DNA of 64,000 nt from Halorubrum sp. BV1 (GTDB lineage Archaea; Halobacteriota; Halobacteria; Halobacteriales; Haloferacaceae): the NCBI RefSeq assembly GCF_000746205.1, contig NZ_JQKV01000002.1:1-64000 (forward strand), in the 5' to 3' direction. A program made the position numbers and the translations under genes. Below are positions 42,004-50,379 of the stretch, in pieces (within the stretch, counting starts at the first letter, position 1; each line of letters starts with the position of its first letter). The notes beneath the pieces are model-generated. The model saw nothing but the letters and a program-made list of their open reading frames with translations, searched no databases and was not told the origin of the DNA.

Positions 42004-42951
42004 ATGAATCTGCGATCGCCGATTTCTTCGTCCGAATCGATCGTGGGGGCGTTCCTCCTCCTCGCGACGCTGTGGGGCACCTCGTTCGTCGCCATCGAGG
42101 CCGGCCTCCACTACTTCCCGCCGCTGTTGTTCGCGGGTGTCCGGTACGCCGTCGCCGGCGCTGTCGTGTTGACGTTCGCGGTCCTCGTCTCCGACCGCTT
42201 CGTGCCTCGCGGCCGCGACGAGTGGCTCGGCGTGGCCGTGGCCGGCACGTTCGTGATCGCGGCGTACCACGGGCTGTTGTACGTCGGCGAACTGTACGTC
42301 TCCGGTGCGGTCGCGGCCGTCATCGTGAGCCTCTCACCCGTGTTAACCGCGACGTTCGCCGCCGCGCTCCTCCCGGAAGAGCGGCTCGGACCGGTCGAGA
42401 TCGGCGGATTTGTCCTCGGTATCGTCGGCGTCGTCGTGATCGCCGACCCGGTCGCGTCCGGTCTCGGCAGTTCGGCCCTCCTCGGCGTCGCGCTCGCGTT
42501 CGCCGGCGCGGTCGCGTTCTCGCTCGGTGCGGTGCTGCTCCGGCCGCTTCGCACCGATCTCCCGGTCGCCGCACTGCAGGGGTGGGCGATGGTGGTCGGA
42601 GCCGGACAGCTGTTCGTCGGCGCGGGCCTGCTCGGCGAGTCGCCGGGAGCGATCGTCTGGAATGCCACCGCCGTTGCGTCGCTGACGTACCTCACGCTTC
42701 TGTCCGGGGTCGTCGCGTTTCTGATCTACTTCGCGCTGCTCGACACGGTGGGGCCGGCGCAGTTGCACCTCGTCGGCTACGCGGAGCCGGTCGTCGCGGC
42801 GGTCGGAAGCTGGGCGCTCCTCGGACAGCTGATCGAGGCCGAAGCCGTACTGGGATTCGTCGCGATACTCGCGGGCTTCCTCGCGCTCGAACGCCACGAG
42901 ATCGCCGCGTACGTCGGATTCGGCGGAGACGCGGATCGTCTGCTCAGGTAG
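42004..42951 (+). CDS. EamA/DMT-family exporter
   Basis: 315 residues with ten hydrophobic helices in two EamA halves. The first half opens IVGAFLLLATLWGTSFVAIE; the second includes LTLLSGVVAFLIYFALLDTV and LHLVGYAEPVVAAVGSWALL. Such proteins export amino acids, nucleosides or other metabolites. Divergence from an Lrp regulator suggests amino acid export. The ATG at 42004 has a TATA-like tttaatta about 30 bases upstream. Confidence 0.9.
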   Translation: MNLRSPISSSESIVGAFLLLATLWGTSFVAIEAGLHYFPPLLFAGVRYAVAGAVVLTFAVLVSDRFVPRGRDEWLGVAVAGTFVIAAYHGLLYVGELYVSGAVAAVIVSLSPVLTATFAAALLPEERLGPVEIGGFVLGIVGVVVIADPVASGLGSSALLGVALAFAGAVAFSLGAVLLRPLRTDLPVAALQGWAMVVGAGQLFVGAGLLGESPGAIVWNATAVASLTYLTLLSGVVAFLIYFALLDTVGPAQLHLVGYAEPVVAAVGSWALLGQLIEAEAVLGFVAILAGFLALERHEIAAYVGFGGDADRLLR

Positions 42952-42979
42952 TCGATCCGCGATCTGCCGCTCCAGTCGA

Positions 42980-43555
42980 TCACTCGTCGAGGTCGGCGGT
43001 GAGCCCTGCGCGCAGGTCGCGTCCGAGGTAGTGACCGAGCAGCGCGACCGCGAACCCGAGTCCGCCGCCGATCGCGAGCAGCGATGGCCCCCACTGCCCG
43101 AGGTAATCGATTCCGATAGGGAGGAACCCGACGCCGAGGACGCTCGTCACGGCGGTTCCGGCACCCGCCAGCGCGCCCGCCAGCCCGGTCTCGACGTAGC
43201 GTCGCGACGAGGAGATCGCCCCGAACACGAAGGCCGCGAGGAAGACGCCGCCGACGGATCCGATCGCGCCACCGACGAGCGGAATCGCGCCGACGAGAAA
43301 CGTCGCGACGGCGACGACGGCGAGCGCGAGCACGAACCCCTTCGCCGAGAACCACCGGCCGCTCACGCCGATCCGACCCTCACCGCTCGCCGCGTCTCCG
43401 GCAGTGGCCGGGGCGCTGTCGGTCGCGCCGTCGCCGACCGCGACGCCGCCGGATGACGTTCCCGAGTTCCCCTCCGCGAGGTCGTCGTCGAGGAGGTCGT
43501 CGAGGTCGTCCATCGGGTCCTCGTCCGACGACTCGGACTCCTTGGAGGGTTGCAT
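42980..43555 (-). CDS. Membrane protein with acidic N-terminus, uncharacterised
   Basis: 191 residues. The first ~65 are disordered and acidic (MDDLDDLLDDDLAEG, then Gly/Ser/Ala-rich). From ~73 there are four hydrophobic segments rich in glycine (GFVLALAVVAVATFLVGAIP, GGVFLAAFVFGAI, GALAGAGTAVTSVLGVGFLP, LLAIGGGLGFAVALLGHYLG). The pattern is reminiscent of DUF456-type glycine-rich membrane proteins but I cannot assign it. Convergent with the DMT gene. Confidence 0.72.
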   Translation of the reverse strand: MQPSKESESSDEDPMDDLDDLLDDDLAEGNSGTSSGGVAVGDGATDSAPATAGDAASGEGRIGVSGRWFSAKGFVLALAVVAVATFLVGAIPLVGGAIGSVGGVFLAAFVFGAISSSRRYVETGLAGALAGAGTAVTSVLGVGFLPIGIDYLGQWGPSLLAIGGGLGFAVALLGHYLGRDLRAGLTADLDE

Positions 43556-43689
43556 ACCCGAGCGTTCGGGCGTGAGCCCTTGGCTCTTGTGCCGACGCCT
43601 TGCGTCGACGGCGTTCTATTCGGAGAGCGTCGGATCGGAATCGCTGTCCCCGTCAAGCGCGGTGTCCGTGTGTATCGCTACCGCCCGCC

Positions 43690-43710
43690 ATTTCACCGGA
43701 AACCCGGTGT
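43690..43710. repeat. Isolated ORB-like/hairpin element
   Basis: atttcaccggaaacccggtgt shares ttcaccggaaac with the boxes at 311-335 and 505-526. It also forms a perfect hairpin, caccgg-aaac-ccggtg. It lies between two minus-strand genes, downstream of the ferredoxin gene stop, so a terminator or a stray copy of a repeat is as likely as an origin box. Confidence 0.5.
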
Positions 43711-43722
43711 CTACGGTTCGGT

Positions 43723-44145
43723 TCACCCTTCGGTCGGTTCCCGCCCGCCCCACACCCGCTTGTCGACCAGTTCGACGGTCATCGGGTCGTCGACGCGCAC
43801 CTGACAGGAGAGTCGCGGATAGCCGAACCGGTCGGCGAGGCGGTCGTGCCAGTGTTCGGGATCGGGGCCAGTCCGGATCCGGACGCCGCAGGTCGCACAG
43901 AGCCCGCGTCCGCCGCAGTTGAGCCGGCTCGTGGCTTCGGCGTACGGCGACAGCCCAGCCTCCAGCAGGACACGCCGCAGGTTCCGGCCGCGCTCGACGG
44001 ACAGTTCCGTGCGACCCTCGTCGTCGAACACCACGAGAGCGACGGTGTCTGCGCCGGCCGTGGTGTCTGCGCCGGCCGTGGTGTCGGGATCGCTCGCAGT
44101 GTCGGAATCGCTCGGGTCTTGGCCGCTCGCGTCTGGGTTTCTCAT
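43723..44145 (-). CDS. [2Fe-2S] ferredoxin
   Basis: 140 residues. Cluster ligands are in NCGGRGLCATC, a Cys-x5-Cys-x2-Cys spacing as in adrenodoxin-type ferredoxins (plant-type have x4), with the fourth in YPRLSCQVRV. The beta-grasp start VALVVFDDEGRTELSVERGR fits. The ~30-residue N-terminus has repeated TTAGAD, coded by an 18-base duplication at 44040-44075. It is unlike the abundant halobacterial ferredoxin in its N-terminus and is probably a specialised electron carrier. ATG 44145. Confidence 0.87.
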   Translation of the reverse strand: MRNPDASGQDPSDSDTASDPDTTAGADTTAGADTVALVVFDDEGRTELSVERGRNLRRVLLEAGLSPYAEATSRLNCGGRGLCATCGVRIRTGPDPEHWHDRLADRFGYPRLSCQVRVDDPMTVELVDKRVWGGREPTEG

Positions 44146-44237
44146 CGATCTCGCTGATGGATCGGTAGCGGCCCGGAGGGATAGCCCTGTGCCCGTCAGC
44201 CGGAACGGCTTTCGGTCCCGGCGGCGACCCCAACGGC

Positions 44238-45218
44238 ATGGACACGCGCCGCGCGCTCCTCGACGCCCTCGCGGACGGACCCGTCTCGGGGCCGGCGCTC
44301 GCCGACGACCTCGGCGTCTCGCGAGCGGCGATATGGAAGGCGGTGGAGGGGCTCCGAGACTCGGGATTCGCCGTCGAGTCGACCGCCGCCGGATACGTCG
44401 CACCCGACGACCCAGGCTACTGCGGTCCGGGGATCGAGTTCGGCCTCGACGCGCCGTACACCGTCGAGTACCACGACAGCCTCCCGTCGACGAACGATCG
44501 CGCGCGGGACCTGGCGGCCGACGGAGCTGACGGCGTCGCGGTCGCGGCGGACGAACAGACTGGCGGGCGAGGACGGCTCGACCGCGAGTGGGTCGCGCCG
44601 AGCGGGGGCGTCTGGCTCTCGCTCGTGACCCGTCCCGACGTGCCCGCGGCGCGAGCGCCGCTTTTTACGCTCGCGGCCGCCGTCGCGACGGTGGACGCCT
44701 GCCGCGCCGTCGGCGTCGCGGCCAACATCAAGTGGCCGAACGACGTGCTCGTCGGGAGCCGCGACGAAAACGCAGAGACGGCCGCGGCGACGGACCGCGG
44801 CGGACGCAAACTGGCCGGGATACTCACCGAGATGGAGGGCGAGGCCGACCGGGTGTCGTGGCTCGTCGTCGGGGTCGGCGTCAACGCCAACATCGACACG
44901 GAGGCGCTGCCGCCGGACGCGACCTCACTTGCCGCCGAGGCGGGGAGAAGCGTCAGCAGACAGCGAGTCGCCACGGTCCTCCTCGATCGGTTCCACGCGC
45001 TCGCGGGAACGTCCGATCGGATGGACCGCGTCCTCCCGGCGTGGCGCGAGCGCGCGAGCACGCTCGGTCGGCGCGTGCGCGTCGACACCGCCGACGGCCC
45101 GGTGGTCGGCACCGCGGTCGACGTGGAGCCGCCGGGCGCGCTCGTGATCGAGACGGGAGAGGGGACTCGTCGCGTCCACGCCGGCGACTGCGACCACCTC
45201 CGGAACGCGGACCGTTAG
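44238..45218 (+). CDS. birA: Biotin-[acetyl-CoA-carboxylase] ligase with HTH domain
   Basis: 326 residues. An N-terminal winged helix (~1-58, LADDLGVSRAAIWKAVEGLR) suggests it also represses biotin genes, as in BirA. The ligase core has STNDRARDLAADG, ADEQTGGRGRLDREWVAP (biotin/ATP loop), NIKWPNDVLVG and KLAGILTEMEG with the catalytic lysines. A C-terminal SH3-like domain follows (~275-326). An acidic/Ala insertion follows VLVGSRDEN. Convergent with the USP gene with four bases overlap. Confidence 0.94.
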   Translation: MDTRRALLDALADGPVSGPALADDLGVSRAAIWKAVEGLRDSGFAVESTAAGYVAPDDPGYCGPGIEFGLDAPYTVEYHDSLPSTNDRARDLAADGADGVAVAADEQTGGRGRLDREWVAPSGGVWLSLVTRPDVPAARAPLFTLAAAVATVDACRAVGVAANIKWPNDVLVGSRDENAETAAATDRGGRKLAGILTEMEGEADRVSWLVVGVGVNANIDTEALPPDATSLAAEAGRSVSRQRVATVLLDRFHALAGTSDRMDRVLPAWRERASTLGRRVRVDTADGPVVGTAVDVEPPGALVIETGEGTRRVHAGDCDHLRNADR

Positions 45219-45763
45219 CCGGTCGGTCCGCCCTCGACGGCGACGTCGCCGTCGGCGTCCGTGTCGGACTCCGTCCTCTCGGCGGTTCCCGCGACCGTTC
45301 CCGGACCGTCCGGTACCGTCCCGTCGAGTCGCACCGTCAACACCGGGACCGACGAGCCGCGGACGACCTTCTCCGCGACGCTTCCGAGCAGCAGCCGGTC
45401 GATCCCGCCCCGTCCGTGGGTTCCCATCACGACGAGGTCGCAGTCGGCCTCCTCCGCGTGCCGGATTATCTCGCGGCTCGGCGACCCCTCGACGATCGCG
45501 GTCACGACGTCGACGTCGGCGTCGGCGTCTGCTGCGAACTCTTCGACCGCGTCGACCGCCGCGGTTGCGTCGTCTCGGAGCAGGTCGCCGACCCCCTCCC
45601 ACGAGTGTTCCAAAGGCATGCCGGCGTAGCTCGCGGTATCGACCACGTACAGTGCGTGAACCGCTGCCCCGTGAACTGCCGCGAGATCCAGTGCGTGCGC
45701 GACCGCGCGCTCTCCCTCGGCGGAGCCGTCGGTGGGCACGAGGATCCGATCGTATAACGACAT
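45215..45763 (-). CDS. Universal stress protein (UspA family)
   Basis: 182 residues. Opens MSLYDRILVPTDGSAEGERA, with the ATP-binding loop VVMGTHGRGGIDRLLLGS and then VVRGSSVPVLTVRL. Such proteins bind ATP or AMP and help in stress survival. A ~35-residue acidic tail follows the domain. ATG 45763 is chosen at the conserved start; a TATA-like agttatct lies about 32 bases upstream. Confidence 0.92.
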   Translation of the reverse strand: MSLYDRILVPTDGSAEGERAVAHALDLAAVHGAAVHALYVVDTASYAGMPLEHSWEGVGDLLRDDATAAVDAVEEFAADADADVDVVTAIVEGSPSREIIRHAEEADCDLVVMGTHGRGGIDRLLLGSVAEKVVRGSSVPVLTVRLDGTVPDGPGTVAGTAERTESDTDADGDVAVEGGPTG

Positions 45764-45902
45764 GTGATCACACACCACATGGAACCGACGACAGATAACT
45801 CTTCACCAATGTTGCCGGTTCTTCGCTCACTCATCGCAGACCCGGCCGCGCCACGATCACTCCGAAACGCGCAGTTAAGCCGTCTGGCGACCTGTATCAG
45901 GT

Positions 45903-46160
45903 ATGTCAACCGAGATATCACTCTCGCGCGTCGAACCGGAGCTTCGAGACTGCGCTTACCCCGCGACTCACGCGGACCTCGTCGAATCGTGCGCGGGAAC
46001 GACCGTGCTGTTCGCCGACGGAGACGCCGATCTCGGCGACCTCGTTGCCGACATCGATCAAAAAGAGTTCGAGAGCGCCGAGGACGCGTTCGCCGCGCTT
46101 CAGAACGTTCTGCCCATCGAGGCGGTGGGCGAACCCGGCCAGTCCGACGGAGACGCCTGA
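45903..46160 (+). CDS. DUF5789-like small haloarchaeal protein
   Basis: 85 residues, acidic, soluble. VEPELRDCAYPATHADLVES, then VLFADGDADLGDLVADI, FESAEDAFAALQNVLPIEAVG resemble the haloarchaeal DUF5789 family, here with a short C-terminus. Function unknown. A TATA-like gttaagcc lies about 27 bases before the ATG. Just upstream of the YchF-like gene, with its own promoter each. Confidence 0.75.
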   Translation: MSTEISLSRVEPELRDCAYPATHADLVESCAGTTVLFADGDADLGDLVADIDQKEFESAEDAFAALQNVLPIEAVGEPGQSDGDA

Positions 46161-46261
46161 TCCGGACGGATCCGTCGCTCGCGACCGCTACCCTCGTCAC
46201 CCGTACACACGTCACGGAGCGTCTCGCATCGCTTTTTACCGTGGCTCGCGCAGTGCGTCCA

Positions 46262-47464
46262 ATGAGTTACCGCATCGGCCTCGTCGGCAAGCCCTCCGTG
46301 GGGAAGTCGACCTTTTTCAACGCCGCGACGATGAACGACGTGCCCGAGGGCGCGTACCCGTTCACCACGATCGATCCGACCGTCGGCGAGGCGTACGTCC
46401 GCGTCGACTGCGCCGCCCCCGAGTTCGACGAAACCTGCACGCCGAGCGTCGGCGTCTGCCGCGAGGGGACCCGTTTCGTCCCGGTCAAGCTCGTCGACGT
46501 TGCCGGGCTCGTCCCGGGCGCACACGAGGGGCGCGGACTCGGCAACCAGTTCCTCACCGACCTCAACGAGACCGACGTGTTGATCCACGTCGTCGACTTT
46601 TCCGGGAAGACGGATATCGAAGGCGAGACGACCGAGGGCCACGACCCGCGCGAAGACATCGACTTCCTCGAAGAGGAACTCGACGAGTGGTATCTCGACG
46701 TGTTAGAGAAGGGCTTGGAGAAGTTCGAGACGCGATATCACGGCGCAGAGGCCGCGATCGAAGCGGAGCTGGCCGAGCAGATGTCGGCGTTCGGCATCGA
46801 CAAGGACCGGATGAAACAGGTGATCTTAGCGCAGGGGCTCGATCTCGACCCCGAGACGTGGGACGACGAGGCCAAGGCCGAACTCGCGCGCGAGATCCGC
46901 AAGCGCACGAAGCCGATGGTCGTCGCCGCGAACAAGATGGACACGCCGGCGGCACAGGCGAACTGGGAGGAGATCACGAGCGACCCCGACTACGGGCACC
47001 TCTCTTTCGTCCCCGCGAGCGCCCACGCAGAGAAGGCGCTCAAGAACGCGGACGAGGCGGGCGTCGTCGACTACACGCCCGGCGACACCGGCTTCGACGT
47101 GACCGGTGATGTCTCCGGCGAGCAGGCGGCCGGACTCGACCAGATCGCCGAGTTCGTCGACGAGTATGACGGGACCGGCGTGCAGGGCGCGCTCGAAGCC
47201 GCGGTCTTCGACGTGCTCGGCTGTATCGCGGTCTTTCCCGGCTCCGCGAACGGGTCGAAAGACGAGAAGGGCGTCTTCCGCGACTGCTTTCTCCTCCCCG
47301 AGGACTCGACGACGGAGGACTTCGCGTTCCACATCCACTCGGACATCGGCGAGGGGCTCCTCCACGGCACCGACTGCCGGAGCGGCCGACAGGTCGGGAC
47401 CGACCACGAGCTCTCTCACCGCGACGTGATCGAGTTGATCTCGACGAAGCAGGCAGCCCCCTGA
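46262..47464 (+). CDS. ychF: YchF/Obg-family redox-regulated GTPase/ATPase
   Basis: 400 residues. G1 GLVGKPSVGKST at the very start, G2/G3 PFTTIDPTVG and LVDVAGLVPGAHEGRGLGNQ, G4 VVAANKMD. A coiled-coil insertion lies at ~125-210, and a C-terminal TGS domain (FPGSANGSKDEKGVF, DFAFHIHSDIGEGLLHGTD) ends the protein. The family binds ribosomes; archaeal members are of the DRG/YchF type with unclear cofactor preference. A TATA-like ctttttacc lies about 27 bases before ATG 46262. Confidence 0.93.
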   Translation: MSYRIGLVGKPSVGKSTFFNAATMNDVPEGAYPFTTIDPTVGEAYVRVDCAAPEFDETCTPSVGVCREGTRFVPVKLVDVAGLVPGAHEGRGLGNQFLTDLNETDVLIHVVDFSGKTDIEGETTEGHDPREDIDFLEEELDEWYLDVLEKGLEKFETRYHGAEAAIEAELAEQMSAFGIDKDRMKQVILAQGLDLDPETWDDEAKAELAREIRKRTKPMVVAANKMDTPAAQANWEEITSDPDYGHLSFVPASAHAEKALKNADEAGVVDYTPGDTGFDVTGDVSGEQAAGLDQIAEFVDEYDGTGVQGALEAAVFDVLGCIAVFPGSANGSKDEKGVFRDCFLLPEDSTTEDFAFHIHSDIGEGLLHGTDCRSGRQVGTDHELSHRDVIELISTKQAAP

Positions 47465-47548
47465 CGCACGCAGCCCGCTCTCAGGCCGTTGTTTCCGCGG
47501 TGTCTCGCTCTCTCCCGTCTCGCTCTCTCCCGTCGCGCGAGCGACGAC

Positions 47549-48094
47549 TTAGATCGCTTCGACCCGCCGCAGCACGTCGCGGACCTCGCCCGGCGTGGCG
47601 TACGGCCCGCCCTGCACGCGGTGGTCGGGAAGCAGTAACGGGATCGGGTTCTCACGGAGTGCGCGGGTCACGGTGTCGAGGTCGTCGGCGTCGTTGTCGT
47701 CGTAGCCGGCCGACCGCGTGAGCCGGCTGACCGAGACCGACTCGCCGGTAGGGACCGATCGGAGCGCGTCGAGGACGCGTCGCCTGTCGGTCGGAACCGT
47801 GAGCCCGATCTGCACGTCGGAGAACGGGGCGGCCCCGCGGGTGGTGGGCTCTGCTCCGCCGCCGGCCGTGTCGGTGCCGCCGACGGAGTTCCCGGCCGAG
47901 CCGCCGTCTGCCGGCTCGTCCCGCAGGTACGCGCCGATCCGGTCGAGCAGCGCGTGGTCTGTCTCGGCGTCCGCCGGCGTCTCGGCCGGAAACGAGACCG
48001 CGATCACGCGGCCGCCGGCGAAGCCGACCTCGACCGCGCGGCCGATCTCCTCGAACTGTCGGGCGAACACCCCCGACGTGTCCGTCGATTGCAT
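47549..48094 (-). CDS. MGMT-family protein lacking the alkyl-acceptor cysteine
   Basis: 181 residues. The C-terminal half has the alkyltransferase layout: winged helix (RVLDALRSVPTGESVSVSRL), then LRENPIPLLLPDHRVQGGPYATPG. In active MGMT the site is PCHRV; here Asp157 replaces the cysteine (PDHRV). Alkyltransferase-like proteins with Trp or Ala at this place bind O6-alkylguanine without transferring it and hand it to excision repair, so this may be a sensor protein. An N-terminal domain with an acidic insertion (~68-95) precedes. TATA-like gatttaac before ATG 48094. Confidence 0.83.
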   Translation of the reverse strand: MQSTDTSGVFARQFEEIGRAVEVGFAGGRVIAVSFPAETPADAETDHALLDRIGAYLRDEPADGGSAGNSVGGTDTAGGGAEPTTRGAAPFSDVQIGLTVPTDRRRVLDALRSVPTGESVSVSRLTRSAGYDDNDADDLDTVTRALRENPIPLLLPDHRVQGGPYATPGEVRDVLRRVEAI

Positions 48095-48197
48095 GGCTCC
48101 GGGTCCGCGGTCCCGACGGTTAAATCGCGGGGTCACCCGCCGTCTCCGCATCCGCGACACGCTCCGCCGGTGCCGAGTATTCCGCTGCCGCCCGCAA

Positions 48198-48235
48198 GCC
48201 TTATGCACAGATGAGTGCATTAGTGTACACTAATG
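48198..48235 (+). promoter_or_regulatory. trpCBA promoter with 18-base palindrome over the start codon
   Basis: cattagtgtacactaatg (48218-48235) is a perfect palindrome; its last three bases are the trpC ATG at 48233. The TATA-like ccttatgcac at 48198-48207 lies about 27-30 bases before the ATG. A protein bound to the palindrome would cover the transcription start (-15 to +3), so it is a strong candidate operator for tryptophan control. The regulator is unknown. Confidence 0.65.
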
Positions 48236-49069
48236 GAGGATGAATCCGCGCTGGCCCCAGCGGTCGAGTCGATACTGGCGGCCGCAAGGGAGCGAGCGGC
48301 CGAGGGACGGACCGACCGCGTGGACGTTGACCCCCGCGACCTGCGAGCCGCGTTCGACCGTGCCGAGACCGACGGTCGCGTGCCCGTGATCGCCGAGGTG
48401 AAGCCGACGAGTCCGACGACCGAGGGAACCCGCACGGACGACCCCGTCGCGCTCGCGGAGGGGATGGTCGCGGGCGGGGCCGCGGCGCTGTCGGTGCTCA
48501 CGGAACCGGCGCACTTCGGCGGGAGTACTGAGACGCTCGAACGCGTCCGCGCGGCCGTCGACGTGCCGGTGCTCCGAAAGGACTTCGTCGTCGCCGAGTC
48601 GCAGCTCGACGCGGTCGAGAGCGACGTCGTCCTGCTCATCGCGCGGTTCGTCGGCGACGACCTCCCGGACCTGCTCGCTGCCGCCCGCGACCGCGGGTTT
48701 CAGGTGCTCGTCGAGGTCCACGACGCGGCGGAGCTTTCCGCCGCCGTCGACGCGGGCGCGACGTTCGTCGGCGTGAACAATCGCGACCTCGCGAGACTGG
48801 AGGTCGACCTCGAAACCTTCGAGTCGGTCGCGCCCGACGCTCCCGACGACGTGACACTCGTCGCCGAAAGCGGGATCGGTTCATCCGTCGACGCACGCCG
48901 GATGCGAGCGGCCGGAGCCGACGCGCTGCTCGTCGGCAGCGCGATCATGGACGGCGACGTGACGGCGAACACCCGCGAACTGGTGCGGGCCGAGCGCGAC
49001 GCGGACGCCGAACCGACGGACGACCGCGACGAGACGGTCGCGAGCGACACCACGGAGACACCTACATGA
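48233..49069 (+). CDS. trpC: Indole-3-glycerol phosphate synthase
   Basis: 278 residues, (beta/alpha)8 barrel. Catalytic blocks: PVIAEVKPTSPTTEG (Lys), VPVLRKDFVVAESQLDA (Lys), VLVEVHDAAEL, VGVNNRDLARLEVDL, LVAESGIGSSVDA and DALLVGSAIM. It closes CdRP to indole-3-glycerol phosphate. First gene of trpCBA; the stop overlaps the trpB start by four bases. An acidic tail of ~25 residues follows the barrel. Confidence 0.96.
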   Translation: MEDESALAPAVESILAAARERAAEGRTDRVDVDPRDLRAAFDRAETDGRVPVIAEVKPTSPTTEGTRTDDPVALAEGMVAGGAAALSVLTEPAHFGGSTETLERVRAAVDVPVLRKDFVVAESQLDAVESDVVLLIARFVGDDLPDLLAAARDRGFQVLVEVHDAAELSAAVDAGATFVGVNNRDLARLEVDLETFESVAPDAPDDVTLVAESGIGSSVDARRMRAAGADALLVGSAIMDGDVTANTRELVRAERDADAEPTDDRDETVASDTTETPT

Positions 49070-50379
49070 GCGAATCCGACACGCGGACGGCTGAGGAACC
49101 GGACACGGCGGTGCCATCGCGACGCCCCGGCCGCGAGCGCGGCCGCGACGACGGGAAGTTCGGTCGCTACGGCGGCCAGTACGTTCCCGAGGCGCTGATG
49201 CCGGCGATAGAGGAACTGACCGACGCCTACGAGCGCTACGTCCTGCACAACGAGGACGGGTTCATGGACGAGTTCCGCGAGCGACTCGCGGACTTCGGCG
49301 GGCGACCGATACCGCTCCAGCGGGCCGACCGGCTCTCGGAGCGGTACGACCGCGACATCTACCTCAAGCGCGAGGACCTGCTCCACGGCGGCGCACACAA
49401 GCTGAACAACGCCCTCGGACAGGTGCTTTTGGCGAAGTACATGGGCAAAGAGCGGATCATCGCGGAGACCGGCGCGGGCCAGCACGGCACCGCGACCGCG
49501 ATGGCCGCCGCCCACCTCGATATGCCCTGTGAGATCTACATGGGCGAGCGCGACATCAACCGCCAGCGCCCCAACGTCTTTCGGATGAAGCTCAACGGGA
49601 GCGAGGTGACCCCGGTCACGGCCGGTCGGGGCACGCTGAAAGAGGCGATCTCGGAGACGATGCGCGACTGGGCGACGACCGTCGAGACGACCCACTACGT
49701 GATCGGCTCCGTGGTGGGTCCGCACCCGTTCCCGGTGATGGTCCGCGACTTCCAAGCGGTCATCTCCGAGGAGGCCCGCGAGCAGTCGATAGAGAAGACC
49801 GGCGGCCTCCCGACCGACGTGGTCGCCTGCGCGGGCGGCGGCTCGAACACGATGGGCGCGTTCGCCGCGTTCGTCGACGACGCGGACGTGGCGCTCCACG
49901 CCGTCGAGGCCGGCGGCTCCACGCTGGAGGTCGACGAGGAGGCCGGCGTCGCGCCGAACTCCGCATCGCTGTACGCCGGCGAAGAGGGCGTTCTCCACGG
50001 CGCGCGCACGAAACTCTTGCAGGATTCCGACGGCCAGATCATGGAGAGTCACTCCATTTCCTCCGGGCTCGACTACGCCGGCGTCGGCCCCGAACTCGCG
50101 TACCTCGTCGACGAGGGGCGCGTGAACCCCGTCGCCGTCGACGACGACGACGCGCTGGAGGGGTTCCATCGCCTCTCGCGTACCGAGGGGATCATCCCCG
50201 CCTTGGAGACGGCACACGCCTTCGGCTTCTTGGAGGAACACCACGAGGAGTTGGGCGAGCGCGTCGTCGTCAACGTCTCCGGGCGCGGCGACAAGGACCT
50301 CGACGCCGCCATCGAAGAGACGGACAAACGCGATATCGCGGAGGCACCCGACATGTCGATGTTCACGGGGGGGATCTGA
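49066..50379 (+). CDS. trpB: Tryptophan synthase beta chain
   Basis: 437 residues. KFGRYGGQYVPEALMPAI opens the conserved part after a ~28-residue polar N-terminus. The PLP lysine is in HGGAHKLNNALGQ, with ETGAGQHGTATA and the phosphate loop CAGGGSNTMGAF. It joins indole and serine. It is of the TrpB1 type that works with TrpA, encoded directly downstream (start codon adjacent to this stop). Confidence 0.97.
   Translation: MSESDTRTAEEPDTAVPSRRPGRERGRDDGKFGRYGGQYVPEALMPAIEELTDAYERYVLHNEDGFMDEFRERLADFGGRPIPLQRADRLSERYDRDIYLKREDLLHGGAHKLNNALGQVLLAKYMGKERIIAETGAGQHGTATAMAAAHLDMPCEIYMGERDINRQRPNVFRMKLNGSEVTPVTAGRGTLKEAISETMRDWATTVETTHYVIGSVVGPHPFPVMVRDFQAVISEEAREQSIEKTGGLPTDVVACAGGGSNTMGAFAAFVDDADVALHAVEAGGSTLEVDEEAGVAPNSASLYAGEEGVLHGARTKLLQDSDGQIMESHSISSGLDYAGVGPELAYLVDEGRVNPVAVDDDDALEGFHRLSRTEGIIPALETAHAFGFLEEHHEELGERVVVNVSGRGDKDLDAAIEETDKRDIAEAPDMSMFTGGI

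Noticed and set aside
45764..46261. Upstream extension of the YchF-like gene
   Set aside because: The in-frame extension reads as Arg-rich shadow of the DUF5789-like gene; the P-loop GLVGKPSVGKST is at the true N-terminus and a TATA-like box lies at -27 from 46262.
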